DNA of 64,000 bases from Dichotomocladium elegans (taxonomy: Eukaryota > Mucoromycota > Mucoromycetes > Mucorales > Lichtheimiaceae), in assembly GCA_025716815.1 (NCBI GenBank), contig JAIXMN010000014.1, forward strand, positions 62,001 through 126,000, in the 5' to 3' direction. The first letter of the stretch is position 1; each line of letters opens with the position of its first letter. Positions 1 through 11,127 of the stretch are shown piece after piece. The translations under genes and the position numbers were made by a program. The notes under the pieces are model-generated. The model saw only the letters and a list, made by a program, of their open reading frames with translations, did no database searches and was not told the DNA's origin.

Positions 1-803
1 AATCCTTGGCAACAGCAGCAAGGATTTCCTTATCAACCGCCTTTTGGTCGGCAACCTTGTTAGCGGGGAGAACAGGCTTCTTAGCCTATCCCGAAGCAAA
101 CGTGTCAGTAAAAATGAAGCTTGATTTTTTTCCGGTGGGAATGTCGAAAACTTACAGCCTCGCCCTCAAGGAAAGCCTTCTTTGAGGTCTTGCGATCCTT
201 CTTGAAGTAAGCATCGGTGAACTGATCAACCTGCGATGAAACAATTTTAATATTTCTCTCTCCCTCAGCGATCTCGTTTCGTGCTTTTTCTTCTATTGTC
301 TGGTCCCCATGGCTGATTTCTCATTTTACCTTGACATTGGCAACGTTCACCTTGGTGGATGTGGCAATGACGTAGGCCTGGTTGACGCGACGGATAGGGA
401 CACCGTTGAGCTTGAAGGGGCCAGTGACGAGCAAGAGACCGCTATCAAGCTGCTTCAAGAAGACGACACGCTTACCACGGTAGCGACCAGCGAGGAGGAT
501 GAGGACGGTACCAGGGGTAATGCTCGAGCGGAGAGGTGCTGTCTTGGGAGATTTGCGCGAGACCTTAGGCTGAGGAACGTCTTCAGCAGGGTAGAAGCGA
601 GGGGCCTTCGAGGCGGGAATGGTGCGCTTGCTGCCGTTCTTAGCGCCCTTGACCTCGACCACCTTGTCGGCGGGTTCAGCCTTGACGGATGCCTTGACAT
701 CCTTCTTTTGGCGCTTATGAAGCGCCTTCTTGGCGTACATGGCCGAGCGACTGTAACGGGTGACACCGGGAACAAGGAAGCTGTTGCGGGGGGCGTGTGC
801 CAT
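1..803 (-). CDS. RPL6: 60S ribosomal protein L6 (eL6), 3' end cut by window edge
   Basis: Structural protein of the large cytosolic ribosomal subunit. Three exons are visible: 330-803, 156-230 and 1-85, the last running off the left edge. The first exon begins [14 protein letters not shown], has a basic alanine/lysine-rich N-terminal extension, and carries the KOW-like core with the motifs [20 protein letters not shown] and [12 protein letters not shown], typical of eL6. The second exon encodes [14 protein letters not shown] and the third [20 protein letters not shown], both expected of the eL6 C-terminal part. The joints use GTAAAA and GTAAGT donors. The start is the first ATG in the frame. 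The long plus-strand ORF over the same bases is a shadow. Identification is firm; the C-terminus lies outside the window. Confidence 0.95.
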
Positions 804-2861
804 TTCGTATAGACTTCTAGTATGGCATGGTTAGCCAAAGCATTTTTTCCCAACGATGATAGCCCTGCTCTGCGATGCGGTGTCTGTGTGTGTGTGTCCA
901 TCCACTCCGTTTTCATTCTGTTCCATTATCCATCCATCCATCCATCCATAGGTAGGCTTTGACACCAGCGTTTGTTCTCTTCGCACCCTTTCTCTCCCGC
1001 ATCTCTATAAGGACTTTGCTACATACCTGCCGGAAATGAAGAAGGAGAATCTTGGCCAAGGCCACCAGACGATTTACTGGCCGCGCAGTGGGGTGGGTGG
1101 GGGGAGTGGGGAGAGCGCCCCTCCCCCCCGTGAGCGGGCAAGTACCATTTCCATTTTTGGATCGCGGAAATAAAAAATCAAAAACATCCTTCCCATCTCC
1201 CCACCTAGCGCGAAGCTTATTGTTCATCGCATGCTTTTTGGGTTTTGAATGCAATAACAAGAGGCCATCAGCACCAAATCATTGTTGCCTCTCTATGTAA
1301 ATCAGATCTGGAGACATGCAATCAGCTATTGAACAACCGTGATATCTTTTTGAATCCTAAGCGTAATGATCGATCGCTGAATATTCTGGTTCTACCGGAT
1401 CGCATGCCTTTCGATGCCAACAGCTACCCATCGCCTTGAAGATAATTCGCCCCCCCTCAAACTGCAAAGAGCGCAGAAAGACAAAAAGCAAACATTGCTT
1501 TGCAATTCGGTAACACACATTCAATAAAAGTCAAGTGACAGAATGGCACTGCTTCGATGAGCCGCTATGCAACGCCACAAAAACTGGGGAAGATAGACAT
1601 TAGGGTATATGCCTAAGCTTTCAGCTCAGTCCAGAAGTTGCAGGACGACAAGAAATCTTTGCACAAGATGACAAAATCAGATGGCGCACAAAAAGCTCGA
1701 CCATCGCGCGGGGCGAGGGATGACCTGCTGATCCGTTTCCATAGATATACAGAATCCACGTTTTTTATGTGCGTGAGAGCTTAATGACTAGGTCGCTAAC
1801 GAGGAAATGTTCAATGCGTTTGCTCCTACTACTCAAAGCACCGGCATATTCTATGTTTGTCGCTGCTGCGCGTAGCACCAAGCCAAAAGAAAAAGTTACA
1901 GACGTTCTGGTTGAAGGCCACACAGCTGTGAAGCAACTGTTTGACTAGTTTTTTTTTTTTTCTGTGCATCTGCTGCAGCGAAATAGCTAAAGCGATGGGC
2001 TGTTGCAGTATGAAAACGGTCACTGGCAGCATCTTTCAAAAAGACGTAAAGCCAGCGGTCCTGCACGTATTCCCAAAGAATAAGCAATAAGTGGTCTTAT
2101 TTCAGAAATGCGCTGATGAGAATCCCTACAAGAGTAAAAAAAAAAAAAAAACCATGCCAGGACTTGAAGTACGACGATCTTTTTGACTTTTGAAAAAGGA
2201 CGGCGATCTGTTGCAAGTTTCCTATCAATCAAGCACAACTTGTTTATATGACATAAAAAGATATCGGCAGTTGCCGATTTTGGTTCATTGCATGTGATCT
2301 AAACATGCAAGAGAAGCAGGCAACTACCAAAGGATGAAAGAGATCATTCAGATGATGGTGGGTGGGCGACGGACCTAGTATATAGTTACAAAGGTTATAA
2401 AACTATTTTTGCTTTTGCTTTAACTAGAAGACATTGCCCCTCTCATTTTTTTAATGAACTTCCTCTACATTTTTTTGGATTTTCCTGTTGCGAAAGTAGA
2501 TGGAAGACTAAACAAGAATCACCTATACTTGCTTTGGAAAGTACAGCATTGCCATAAACTCACTGCGAAGCCCCATCAGCACAAGACAATGGACAGATGG
2601 CATAGTGGTACCCCATTCTCCCCAATCGGTACGCTCCCAAGCTCGGTCTCCATCGGCTTTCGGTGTTCTACTGTAGTTGGTAGTACTAGTCGTCACACCA
2701 GGACATCTTACGTCCACCATCACCCGCCGTACTACACCTTCGAAGCTCATTGCTTTCCGGCCGTGATGCACGGAAGGATTCATCTACCTTTTTATGCAAA
2801 GTATTTATTTCATCTTGTATGCGTCATCTTTTTCTCCTTTGCGAAAAAATAACCAAATCAT
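804..2861. other. Intergenic region between RPL6 and IDH1
   Basis: About 2 kb holding the RPL6 upstream region (near 804-1300) and the sequence downstream of the IDH1 stop. It has short low-complexity stretches: a TCCA-type repeat at 929-950, a G/C run at 1088-1130, and A/T runs at 1949-1961 and 2136-2152. ORFs here are short, overlap on opposite strands and show no family motif. I see no supportable gene. Confidence 0.5.
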
Positions 2862-4469
2862 CTAGAGTGCAGCAATGACAGCTTTAGTGAATTCGCTGGT
2901 GGTGCTCTTACCACCCATATCGCGAGTCCTTGCCTATAAACAGGATTTATGAATAAATTGGATGGCAGGCTACAAGACTGTGCCACTTACAGCTCCGGTT
3001 TGGATGGTGCGATAGACAGCCGTTGAGATTTGGTTTGCATGTTCATCCAAGCCCAAGTGACGCAACATCATGACAGAGCTCAAGAGAGTTGCTGTGGGAT
3101 CAGCAACATTGCTACCCCCGATATCAGCACCGACATGGCGACATCCCTGGGTAGATCGAATTAAACCAATTGATTCTTCCTTACCCTCCACTGCTCGCTT
3201 ATTTTACCGGCTCAAAAACAGCATACTCGCGACCAAAGTTGGCGCCCGGAATGATACCCGGTCCTCCCACTAGACCAGCACCAACATTGGATAAAATGCT
3301 GCCGTACAAGTTGGGCATCACAAGGACATCGAATTGTTGGGGACGCGAGACTAGCTGCATGGACGCGTTGTCGACAATCATGTTGTTGAATCCAATACCC
3401 GAGCTCTCGTATTCCTTTGCAATTTCCTTGCAGGTGTTCAAAAAGAGGCCATCACCGAGTTTCCTAAGGAACGTCAAAGATGAGAGACTGCGTGCTCAAA
3501 GCATTGCACGCATTTGTTGCATACATGATGTTAGCCTTGTGGATACATGTCACAGACTTGCGCTTGTTTCGCAGAGCAAAGTCAAAGGCAAAACGAGCAA
3601 TTCGCTCCGTTTTCGCTCGGGTCACAATCTTGAGTGATTCTACCACTCCGGGAAACGACTTTTCAAAAAGAAAAGTAAGACCCAGGCATGAGTGCCAAAG
3701 AAAAGAAGTGACTATCCTGTTTATACTTTAAGCTTTCACATTACCTGATGTTCAAGGCCCGAGTATTCGCCCTCGGTGTTTTCGCGGATGATAGCAAGGT
3801 CCACGTCATTGAAGCGACTTGGAACGCCAGGGATATTCTTGATCAATGAGATGGAAGCGTAGATGTCCAAATCCTGGCCCATATACTCTGTTAGGACTTC
3901 CTAGTCATTCATTACCTGATAACGCGGTCTTTGGCAGTCCTTACCTTGCGCATTGACACGTTAAAGGACGCATGACCCTGTCTTGACACAGGTGTGTACA
4001 GCGTGCCTTTGAGGCCAACCTTGTTGCGACGTAGCGAGGCAAGCGTGTCTTTCATAAGCGCATCGCCAGACGTGACGTGCCCGGAAAGGTCGAACTGTTC
4101 CCACTCAATAGGCGCTTTGGCAGCAGCGAAAACTGCCTTGACAGATTCGGCAACCTCCTTACCGACGCCGTCGCCTGGAACAAGTGTCACAGTATGTACT
4201 TTATCATGCTTCTTCTGGATCTATATATACACCAAGTAAAAGAGATCCATTAACCCACTGCCCACGCCGGGAAGAGATGAGGTTGGTTCTCATTCTCGAC
4301 ATACCGCTGGCGCCTTTGAAACCGCGCTGGAGCTTCCAAAGCTGCGAGCTGCGATGCCCTAAAGGTCAGAAGGAGGCTAATAAGCGAGAAGTCAACAAGT
4401 AGCCGGCAGAATGGTCACCTTTGTAACGGGGCGAACTGACACCGTAGGCCGAACAATGGTCTTCAACAT
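2862..4469 (-). CDS. IDH1: NAD-dependent isocitrate dehydrogenase subunit 1, mitochondrial
   Basis: Subunit of the mitochondrial NAD-isocitrate dehydrogenase of the TCA cycle (isocitrate to 2-oxoglutarate). The multi-exon gene starts with exon 4419-4469 ([17 protein letters not shown]), followed by 4305-4358 ([11 protein letters not shown]) and 3945-4220. The first two exons form an arginine/serine-rich, acid-free presequence suited to mitochondrial import. Family motifs are [13 protein letters not shown] near the mature N-terminus, [17 protein letters not shown] (about 3760-3810), the metal/substrate region [17 protein letters not shown] (about 3285-3340), and the nucleotide-side motif [20 protein letters not shown]. 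The C-terminus is [14 protein letters not shown] with TAG at 2862-2864. The missing substrate-site differences that separate regulatory IDH1 from catalytic IDH2 were not checked residue by residue, so the subunit choice rests on overall resemblance. Confidence 0.9.
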
Positions 4470-4869
4470 TTTTGGGGGATGAGCAGAAAAAAGCAGCAAA
4501 CGGCGGGGGTCAAGGGGTGTAGAAAAGAAAAGGGCTATTTTGGGTTGGACATTTTTTTTTGCATTGCATTTATTCTCCCAAAGCCAGATCGCATAGCTTT
4601 ATTCTTCTCCCCTTCTTCTCTCCTCTGTTTTCTAAATGCTCAAGCTGGAGAATAGATAATCCAGTCGATCCTAAAAACGTTTTCATCTTGTAGGGTTCTT
4701 TGAAATAGTGTCCATTTATGAAACAACGGATCATCGGTTTATCCATTTAGAAAAATTGGCTGTTGGATGCGCGATCGGGGTTTCTGGCGATTGCCCTCTT
4801 GCCAAACCCCATTTGAGATTCGGAGAAATCTGCATTGCATACTTGGCAAATAGATAGTACCGTCTCGAA
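4470..4869. other. Divergent promoter region IDH1 / MAEA
   Basis: 400 bp between two divergently read start codons. It contains pyrimidine-rich and A/T-rich runs (for example 4550-4561 and 4600-4630) that could be the promoter and leader of either gene. No defined operator or ncRNA was recognised. Confidence 0.5.
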
Positions 4870-6528
4870 ATGAATCAAATCAAGGGTGAACAGATAATTG
4901 ACCTGGAACAGCCTCTCATCAAGGTGATTAGCTTCAATTCAGCTCTTTTGTTAAAGTCCATCAAGAGCATTTAATCGCTTTTTTTACCTAGGTGCCTTAC
5001 GAGCAATTGAAGAAGTCAGTCAAACATTCCAGCAAGTACCTTGAAATTCAAATTGCCAATGTCCTCGACAAGATCAACAGATGCGTAAAGGCAGCTGAAG
5101 AAAATCGATTATCGCCTGAGGAAGCCATAAAGACCCTTGACGATCTGAATGAGCAGCTTGAGAACGTGCAACGCAAGGTAGGTCCATGCGGAAGATATAT
5201 TCCCCCTTTACGGCCGACCGTTCGATACACAGGGTATGGCAACGTGGATGATCCGGTAATAATTACATAAGCGGCACCCAATAGCTCAAAAAATATTGGC
5301 AAGAGGAAACAACGCATGCCAAGCGGCTCAAGGTACGAGGAGATCATTTGAACGAGATCACCGGCATCACTTCAGTGAAGGCGCCTCAGTTCCAAAGATG
5401 GACACGAACGCGTGTGAGCCGGCTCATCGTGGATTACCTGCTGCGAGAAGGGATGACTGAAGCGGCAAAGCGTGTTGCTTCCGAAAATAATGTGGAGGTG
5501 AGGAGGTCGTCGAAAGATCTTATGTGTTGGCAATTGATCCATGTTGTGCGCATGTTATGCATGTAGGATATGGTGGATGTCTTGTTATTCACCCAGTCGG
5601 AAAAGATCGAAGACGCGCTTCGAAATCGTAGTTGCAAAGAGTGTCTGCAATGGTGCTCTGAGAATAGATCATCGCTGAAGAAACAGAACGCAAGTGAATG
5701 TTGTTTCTCCCCTCCCCTTTGCAAGCAAGAGGTTCCACTTCTGGGGCTAAACGGACATTTTCTTTTTTGCAGAGTTCACTCGAGTTTAACTTGCGCTTGC
5801 AGGAGTATATTGAGCTTGCGAGGGAAGAGAAGGGCACAGAGGCTATAGCATATGCTCAGAAATATCTAGCGCAATGGGAGCCGACAGAATTTAAGCGGAT
5901 CCAACAAGCTATGACGCTTTTAGCATTCAAGGGCGACACAGCATGCCAGCCATACAAAGTAAGTTTTTTTAAAAAAAAAAATTGCACGATAGGATGGCAA
6001 AGAAGCCAAGTTCATTGGAACACGCTAGGATCTCTACCGGCCGACGCGATGGGATGAGCTGATCGAACAGTTCCGCGCAGATAACTGCAAGCTCTGTTCA
6101 CTTACATCACATCCACTCCTCACAATCACACTTCAGGCTGGCCTGTCTGCGCTCAAGTCGCCCCAGTGCTATCATGAAGACAGCCGCAATGTGAACTGCC
6201 CTGTATGCGACAAGGACACATTTGGAAAGCTGGCCGAAGGACTACCATGGAGTCATCACGTCAATTCGACAGTGGTATGTCGGATTAGCGGGAAGATAAT
6301 GAACGAAGATAATCCGCCAATGCTGTTACCGAACGGAAGAGTGTATAGCCATGAAGTAAGAAGCGTATCGGATGCTGCCTAGGCTGTGTACAAAGTATAT
6401 TAACTTCCCGTTCTCAAACTGTCAAGGCACTGCAAGAAATGGCGGTGAGGAATGGGGGTATGGTGACCTGTCCTAGGACAGGAGACGTATATCGATTGGA
6501 AGACGTCAAAAAGGTTTTCATCTCATAA
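4870..6528 (+). CDS. FYV10: GID/CTLH E3 ligase subunit MAEA/FYV10 (GID9)
   Basis: RING-like subunit of the GID/CTLH ubiquitin ligase, which in yeast marks gluconeogenic enzymes for degradation when glucose returns. The multi-exon gene starts MNQIKGEQIIDLEQPLIK at 4870. The domain order is an N-terminal helical region (VPYEQLKKSVKHSSKYLE), LisH (WTRTRVSRLIVDYLLREGM), CTLH (DALRNRSCKECLQWCSENRS), CRA (LEFNLRLQEYIELAREEKGT, AIAYAQKYLAQWEP) and a C-terminal degenerate RING (NCPVCDKDTFGKL, VVCRISGKIMNEDNPPMLLP, NGRVYSHE, MVTCPRTGDVYRLEDVKKVF). This is the MAEA/FYV10 arrangement. Introns interrupt almost every domain. The last exon ends VKKVFIS with TAA at 6526-6528. It is divergent from IDH1. Exact internal splice sites are partly inferred. 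Confidence 0.92.
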
Positions 6529-6929
6529 GGAGATTGCGTTATTTAATAAAGGAAAATCGTGGCAGCACCAATTGCTTGAAAATGTAACATGTGTGAAAAA
6601 TAGTGGTTTCGCCCCCCCGGGAAATGACGGGAGGGTCGGGACAACTCTTTTTCCCTGTTTGCCTGACATGTTCCGAAAGCCAGGAGTAGTGTTGGCATAG
6701 ATGGAAACCGACTAAATGCACAGGAAAGAGGAAGCTGGATCATGGATAAAGTCAAGGCGAAGATGGGAGGCAGCTGACGTACAAGCGGAGGTCCCCCAAA
6801 AGAATAACAAATATGTAGGTCTCGTGAGCATTGGGTCATGTACCTCCAAACCATCATAACACAAGCTTCTTGTTCCTCGCTCTGTTCTTTTCTACTTCAT
6901 TCACTTTTTATTTGCACAATTAACTAGCC
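6529..6929. other. Intergenic region MAEA / GATA factor
   Basis: 401 bp containing the MAEA 3' flank (AATAAA at 6543-6548) and the GATA-factor promoter/leader. It has a C/G-rich tract at 6611-6622. No gene was recognised. Confidence 0.4.
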
Positions 6930-7253
6930 ATGGCTCCCATTACTCTTAAAGCGACGGGAAAGCCTTTTTCACAGTTCGCCAACCTGAACTCCGAGGCGGA
7001 CCTTTCGAAAACGTGGCGAGTCTGTACCAAAGTGAAGGATTCACTCGAAAACGGCACCCGCCTGGAGAACCTCGCCTGGCGACTATGGTTCATCCATAAC
7101 GTCATGGATACTGTTGCTCACTTCAGAGAAATTTCCTCAAGTACTACCTATAAACTCGACAAAGACAAGGGCTCTGTGCAGACCAGTTTTACTCCATGTG
7201 CAAATAATACCCGAAGAAGTCGGCCTCGGCGTCAGCAAAAGGCAAAAAATCGA

Positions 7254-7295
<42 letters not shown>

Positions 7296-8780
7296 CACCA
7301 CAGTCTGCCACATTATCTCCACGGCCGTAATAGTAATCATAATAGCCCGAAAGAAAAAATCACGTACCTTCAAATCGACGAGCGACAACAACAGCAGCAT
7401 ACCACGACGACAATCTCAGCCGCATCTGACTTGGTGTCGTCGCAGGAGACACCACTACTGCTGCCACTACCCCACCCAGTGCCGCCATCACAACCGCCAC
7501 ATCGTCTTGCACAAACCTCCGTATCTGTATCATCACAGCCGTCCATGAACCACACAAGCATCCTTATTCCCGAGATCCAGCAGCCACCAACCTACAGCAA
7601 TGATTACACCGCACCGAGAACCTCGACGACAGAGAATTTTTTGCTCCCCCAGTTCTCGTCAGACCAGGCCATAGACCAAGTGATTGAATTGCAAGACGAT
7701 GCTATTTTTAAAGATCTTGTTAACCCCGACATCCTGTCGTGGTTGCCACCACAAAGTAGAGACGAGTATTATCTATCAGACGATCCTTATGCAACTAGCC
7801 AACAACAGCATCAGATGATCACCCAAATGTTTCAACCCGAGAATGCTTTATACATCATAGACGAGACCATGCCACCTATGCCCCGTGCCACGCTTCACGA
7901 CAAGATTCTGTCTACCTTGCCGCCCGAAAAGGTCGCATCGGCACAACAGGCGCTTTCTCCAGGATCCTGGAGGTTATCCTCCAACGATAACGATCTCAAC
8001 AAGGGTAACAAGAAGATTGTCATCAATACAACTCCATCGGAGGGCAAGAACCCGATATGTAGTAACTGCGGAACCACAAACACGCCACTGTGGCGACGAT
8101 CCGTAAAAGACGAGCTACTATGCAATGCTTGCGGTCTGTAGTAAGTGCCATAAACCCTCCGACCATATACCTCCCCTCCCGCGGCGGGCGGGGGGAGGGG
8201 AAGGTATGCGGGCTTTTGTAGTTCTTGGTAAACGATTAACCTATCTTGTCCGTCTGTCCCCCTCCCTCCACCCCTTTCCTTGCCAATGACAGTGCCAAAT
8301 TACATAACGCACCGCGGCCTAAGCACCTCAAGAATGCCCCTCAGCAAGCAGGAGAAGGAATAGAGACAACATGCTCGAACTGCGCAACGAGCACAACTCC
8401 CTTGTGGAGGCGTGACAATGACGGTGCGCCTTTGTGCAATGCATGCGGTCTCTAGTAAGTTAATTTTCGAGATCCAAAAAAAAAAAAAGTTGGGTGAGGA
8501 GGTGGGTGTTCTCATTGTCCTTTCAACCAGTTTGAAGCTACATAATGCAAAACGACCCCTCTCGATGAAGACGGACGTGATCAAGAAACGCCAACGCGGC
8601 GTGGACATAGGCCAGTCTCGATCGATCCGTGTCATCAGTCATGAATTTGAAAGCAATCCATTGTCGGAAGAGACACAGAGGATACCATCCCAGCAACATG
8701 ACGCAACGTTGCCCTCCATAGCAAACCATCCGTTTCAAAATTTTGTATTTTCTGCCTCTACGCTTTCTTCGCAGCAATAA
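6930..8780 (+). CDS. GATA-type zinc-finger transcription factor with DUF1752-like N-terminus and two fingers
   Basis: Nuclear DNA-binding regulator; three exons (6930-8140, 8293-8454, 8531-8780) give about 540 aa. Residues about 10-55 ([35 protein letters not shown]) resemble the DUF1752 region of fungal nitrogen-type GATA factors (AreA/NIT2/Gln3). A polyglutamine tract (CAG codons, 7258-7293) and a long Pro/Gln/Ser-rich region follow. Finger 1 (about residues 377-401, [14 protein letters not shown] to CNACGL) and finger 2 (about 433-457, [14 protein letters not shown] to CNACGL) are both CX2CX17CX2C. A basic tail follows finger 2 ([20 protein letters not shown]). Both introns fall in the same Tyr codon after CNACGL. 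One-finger nitrogen regulators and two-finger siderophore regulators are the usual fungal classes; this mixes features of both, so its target pathway is left open. Confidence 0.9.
7258..7296 (+). repeat. CAG (polyglutamine) microsatellite in GATA factor
   Basis: A run of CAG/CAA codons inside the first exon. It encodes a Gln run after KNRR and is probably length-variable between strains. The region just upstream (about 7195-7260) is also open in another frame, so a repeat-associated frame change is possible but not shown. Confidence 0.85.
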
Positions 8781-9431
8781 AACTAGAATAGATGCATACC
8801 TCCTCCGAAATACATGCTATAGGACATAGACCAAAAAGCTTCGGTCCTCTCCCCCCGCCTCCCTCCCCTCCCTCCAATGAACACCTAAGCGCCCCTCGTG
8901 ATTTCTACGAGTGTCAAGGAATTCAATGGCCAAGGGCACCACGGTACGTAAAGCAGGGAGAACCTTGTCAGATACATGGCACCTGCTGTTGGGAGAGCAT
9001 ACCAAGATCATGTTCCATTTTTCAATCATGAGGTTTGTTCACAGTTCACTGCACTATACAGCGCATGAACTGGATGAGAAGATGCGCTGTCAGTGATGGC
9101 AGCAGCCTCTTGGGCCAATCTGAGCAAATATATGGACTACAAAGGCCGATTTACACAACCCAGAGGGACATGATTGCCACAAGCTGGCCCTGTGAACGTT
9201 CTCTTTCTGTTTGCGTCTCTCTCTCATGTTTTACAGAAGGATAATAAAAAAAATCACCTGCAATTGGACGGACACCCCACCCACCCACCCCCCAAGCTTC
9301 CTTCTTTCGCAGACCCGCTTTCGTCATGACAAAGCTTATTTAATCCAAATCTCCGAAGCGTCGCCTAACCACTAATTGCGTTCCTGCGCTATTGCCCTTT
9401 GCCCGGCTATTTGGGTTAATCTTTGAACACC
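8781..9431. other. Intergenic region GATA factor / thioesterase
   Basis: About 650 bp with C-rich tracts (8844-8875, 9271-9292). The start codon of the next gene is the ATG at 9432, inside a CACCATGG context. ORFs in this stretch are short and unlike any known family. Confidence 0.4.
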
Positions 9432-10036
9432 ATGGGCGAATTCGCTGCCACGGACGCACAGCGAGTCGAATTTGAATTTGACAATGCAACCAAATCAACA
9501 TGCATCGGTACCAGTGCCGACGGCAGAATCTACTATGCCGGGGAGGCCAGTAACGTGAGTCTTTTTTGCTCTTTCGCTCACTCCTGCTCGTTGGGGAGAG
9601 GGAACTCATCGTTATCTTTGTCCATGTAGAAATGGTGTATTGGTGAAGTGCCGCATGTAACTATTTTTCCCCCACCCATCACACTCACACATACGGATCC
9701 CCCCTCCCCGTTTGCTATAATAATTAAAAAGCTCCAGCAGCCCAACCTCATACTACTATTCTTCTTGTTTTCTTGTAGGGTGGTAAGGTATTGTCAAGCG
9801 CTCTTTTGAGAGACGGATGCTGAATGCCAAAGTAGGATACGTTCTCGCTCTTATCACCGGCGCTGTCCTTGACTATTTCTCGACAAAACATCAACGAGAC
9901 CCCGTTGCTCTCAACTGTTTCTACTTGCGAAAGACCGAGGTTGGTCCGTTCGTCGTAGAAATCGAGCACATGAAAATGAGTGCCAAGGGGTATTGTCTTG
10001 TGCGAGCAAGACTGCTACAGGCAAAGGTATCCTGCT

Positions 10037-10089
<53 letters not shown>

Positions 10090-10742
10090 CTTCCCTGAAG
10101 AAAGGAGAGGAGGAAACTCAAGTCCAGCATCTTTGGGGGGAAAAAATCTAGGATGCAGTAAGGCCGACCGACGTGGGTCAGTTCGATAGTCGTCAATATA
10201 TCGAAAAGGTCCATGCTATTTTCACGATGGGCAACATGGCCGAAGAGGCCGGCGTGACGCATCTCCACGAACCCTATCAGGCGCCCAACCCTTCAAAGAT
10301 GGTGCCCTTTCAGAGCGCTTTCATGGGTGAGTTCCTGGACTGCATGGTCGATCCAAGCACGCTCCACGATTTTCCAAATGGCATGGGAAAGCCTGTATTC
10401 GATCAACTGCTCCAGTTTTCGGACGGCCGTGATATCGATTTCAAAAGCATTCCCTATTGGTGTGACATGTTTGTCTCGCCTCCCTTGCTGCTGGGACAGG
10501 ACTTTCTGGGAGTAAGTAAGCAAACATGGGGGGGGGCGTTTCCGAAAACATGCCAATTCACATTCTCCGGAAAGGGTCCAGTTTGGTGTCCCACAATGCA
10601 GCTCGAGGTCCAGTTCAAGCGGAAACCGCGCGGCAAAAAGGTCTTGACGAGCATCGTCGCGCCGCACATCATCAACGGCAGGTTCGATTGCAGCGGCGGC
10701 GTCTGGGACGTGGACGGTAACTTGCTTGCTTTGACCAGGTAA
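9432..10742 (+). CDS. Thioesterase-like (hot-dog fold) superfamily protein
   Basis: Likely an acyl-CoA thioesterase-like protein of the double hot-dog (TesB/4HBT_3) type; its substrate is unknown. Exon 1 begins MGEFAATDAQRVEFEF and ends near 9554. Exon 2 is read from about 9799 to 10026 and carries GYVLALITGAVLDYF and DPVALNCFYLRKTEVGPFVV, a pattern seen in this superfamily. Exon 3 from 10152 includes AMGE-like second-half sequence (FMGEFLDCMVDPSTL, FVSPPLLLGQDFLG, PVWCPTMQLEVQFKRKP) and ends LLALTR with TAA at 10740-10742. The 5' joint around 9786-9800 is uncertain: an in-frame stop at 9784 forces the acceptor downstream of it. A 63-bp in-frame intron is likely at 10512-10574, restoring LG-GPVW. 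The family is assigned from motif resemblance only. Confidence 0.7.
10030..10090 (+). repeat. (CT)n/(GT)n microsatellite in thioesterase intron
   Basis: A pyrimidine CT/CTTT tract runs straight into a GT tract, all within the intron 10027-10151. It probably doubles as an extended polypyrimidine region, although the true acceptor (TCTAG) lies 60 bp further on. Confidence 0.85.
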
Positions 10743-11127
10743 GACAAAGCGATACCAGGGGACGGGGAAGGGAAAAGAAAACTTCACGAAGCATCAACAT
10801 TGTATATATCTAGACATCAATGCCTCATTGTACCATGGAGCCGCAATTCCAAGCAACCTTCTCGCTTCAAGTCAAATCTTTAGACAACACCCCCACGGAG
10901 TTCTCTCACATGTATATTATGGAAAAACGATAGAAATGTATTTCATTTATAGATAATAATGTAAAAATAAAAAAAGATGATGAGAGCGAAACGTTTGATG
11001 GGAACGTAAAAAAGAAAATGAAAGCGACAAACGCATTTACAGGAATCCTATATGGATATTGCTCGAGTAGGAAATATATAGGTGATTATGAGGGATGCAG
11101 GTTTTGATCTGAGCACTTGTTTCTTTA
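10743..11127. other. Convergent 3' flanks
   Basis: 385 bp between the stop codons of two convergent genes. It is A/T-rich with several AATAAA-like or AATGTA motifs (for example near 10962-10975) suitable for 3' end formation. No gene was seen. Confidence 0.4.

Noticed and set aside
309..812. Long plus-strand ORF of 167 codons
   Set aside because: It is antisense to the conserved RPL6 exon and resembles no family.
2454..2852. 132-codon plus-strand ORF and 86-codon minus-strand ORF upstream of the IDH1 stop
   Set aside because: They overlap each other, have no recognised motif and lie in the IDH1 3' flank.
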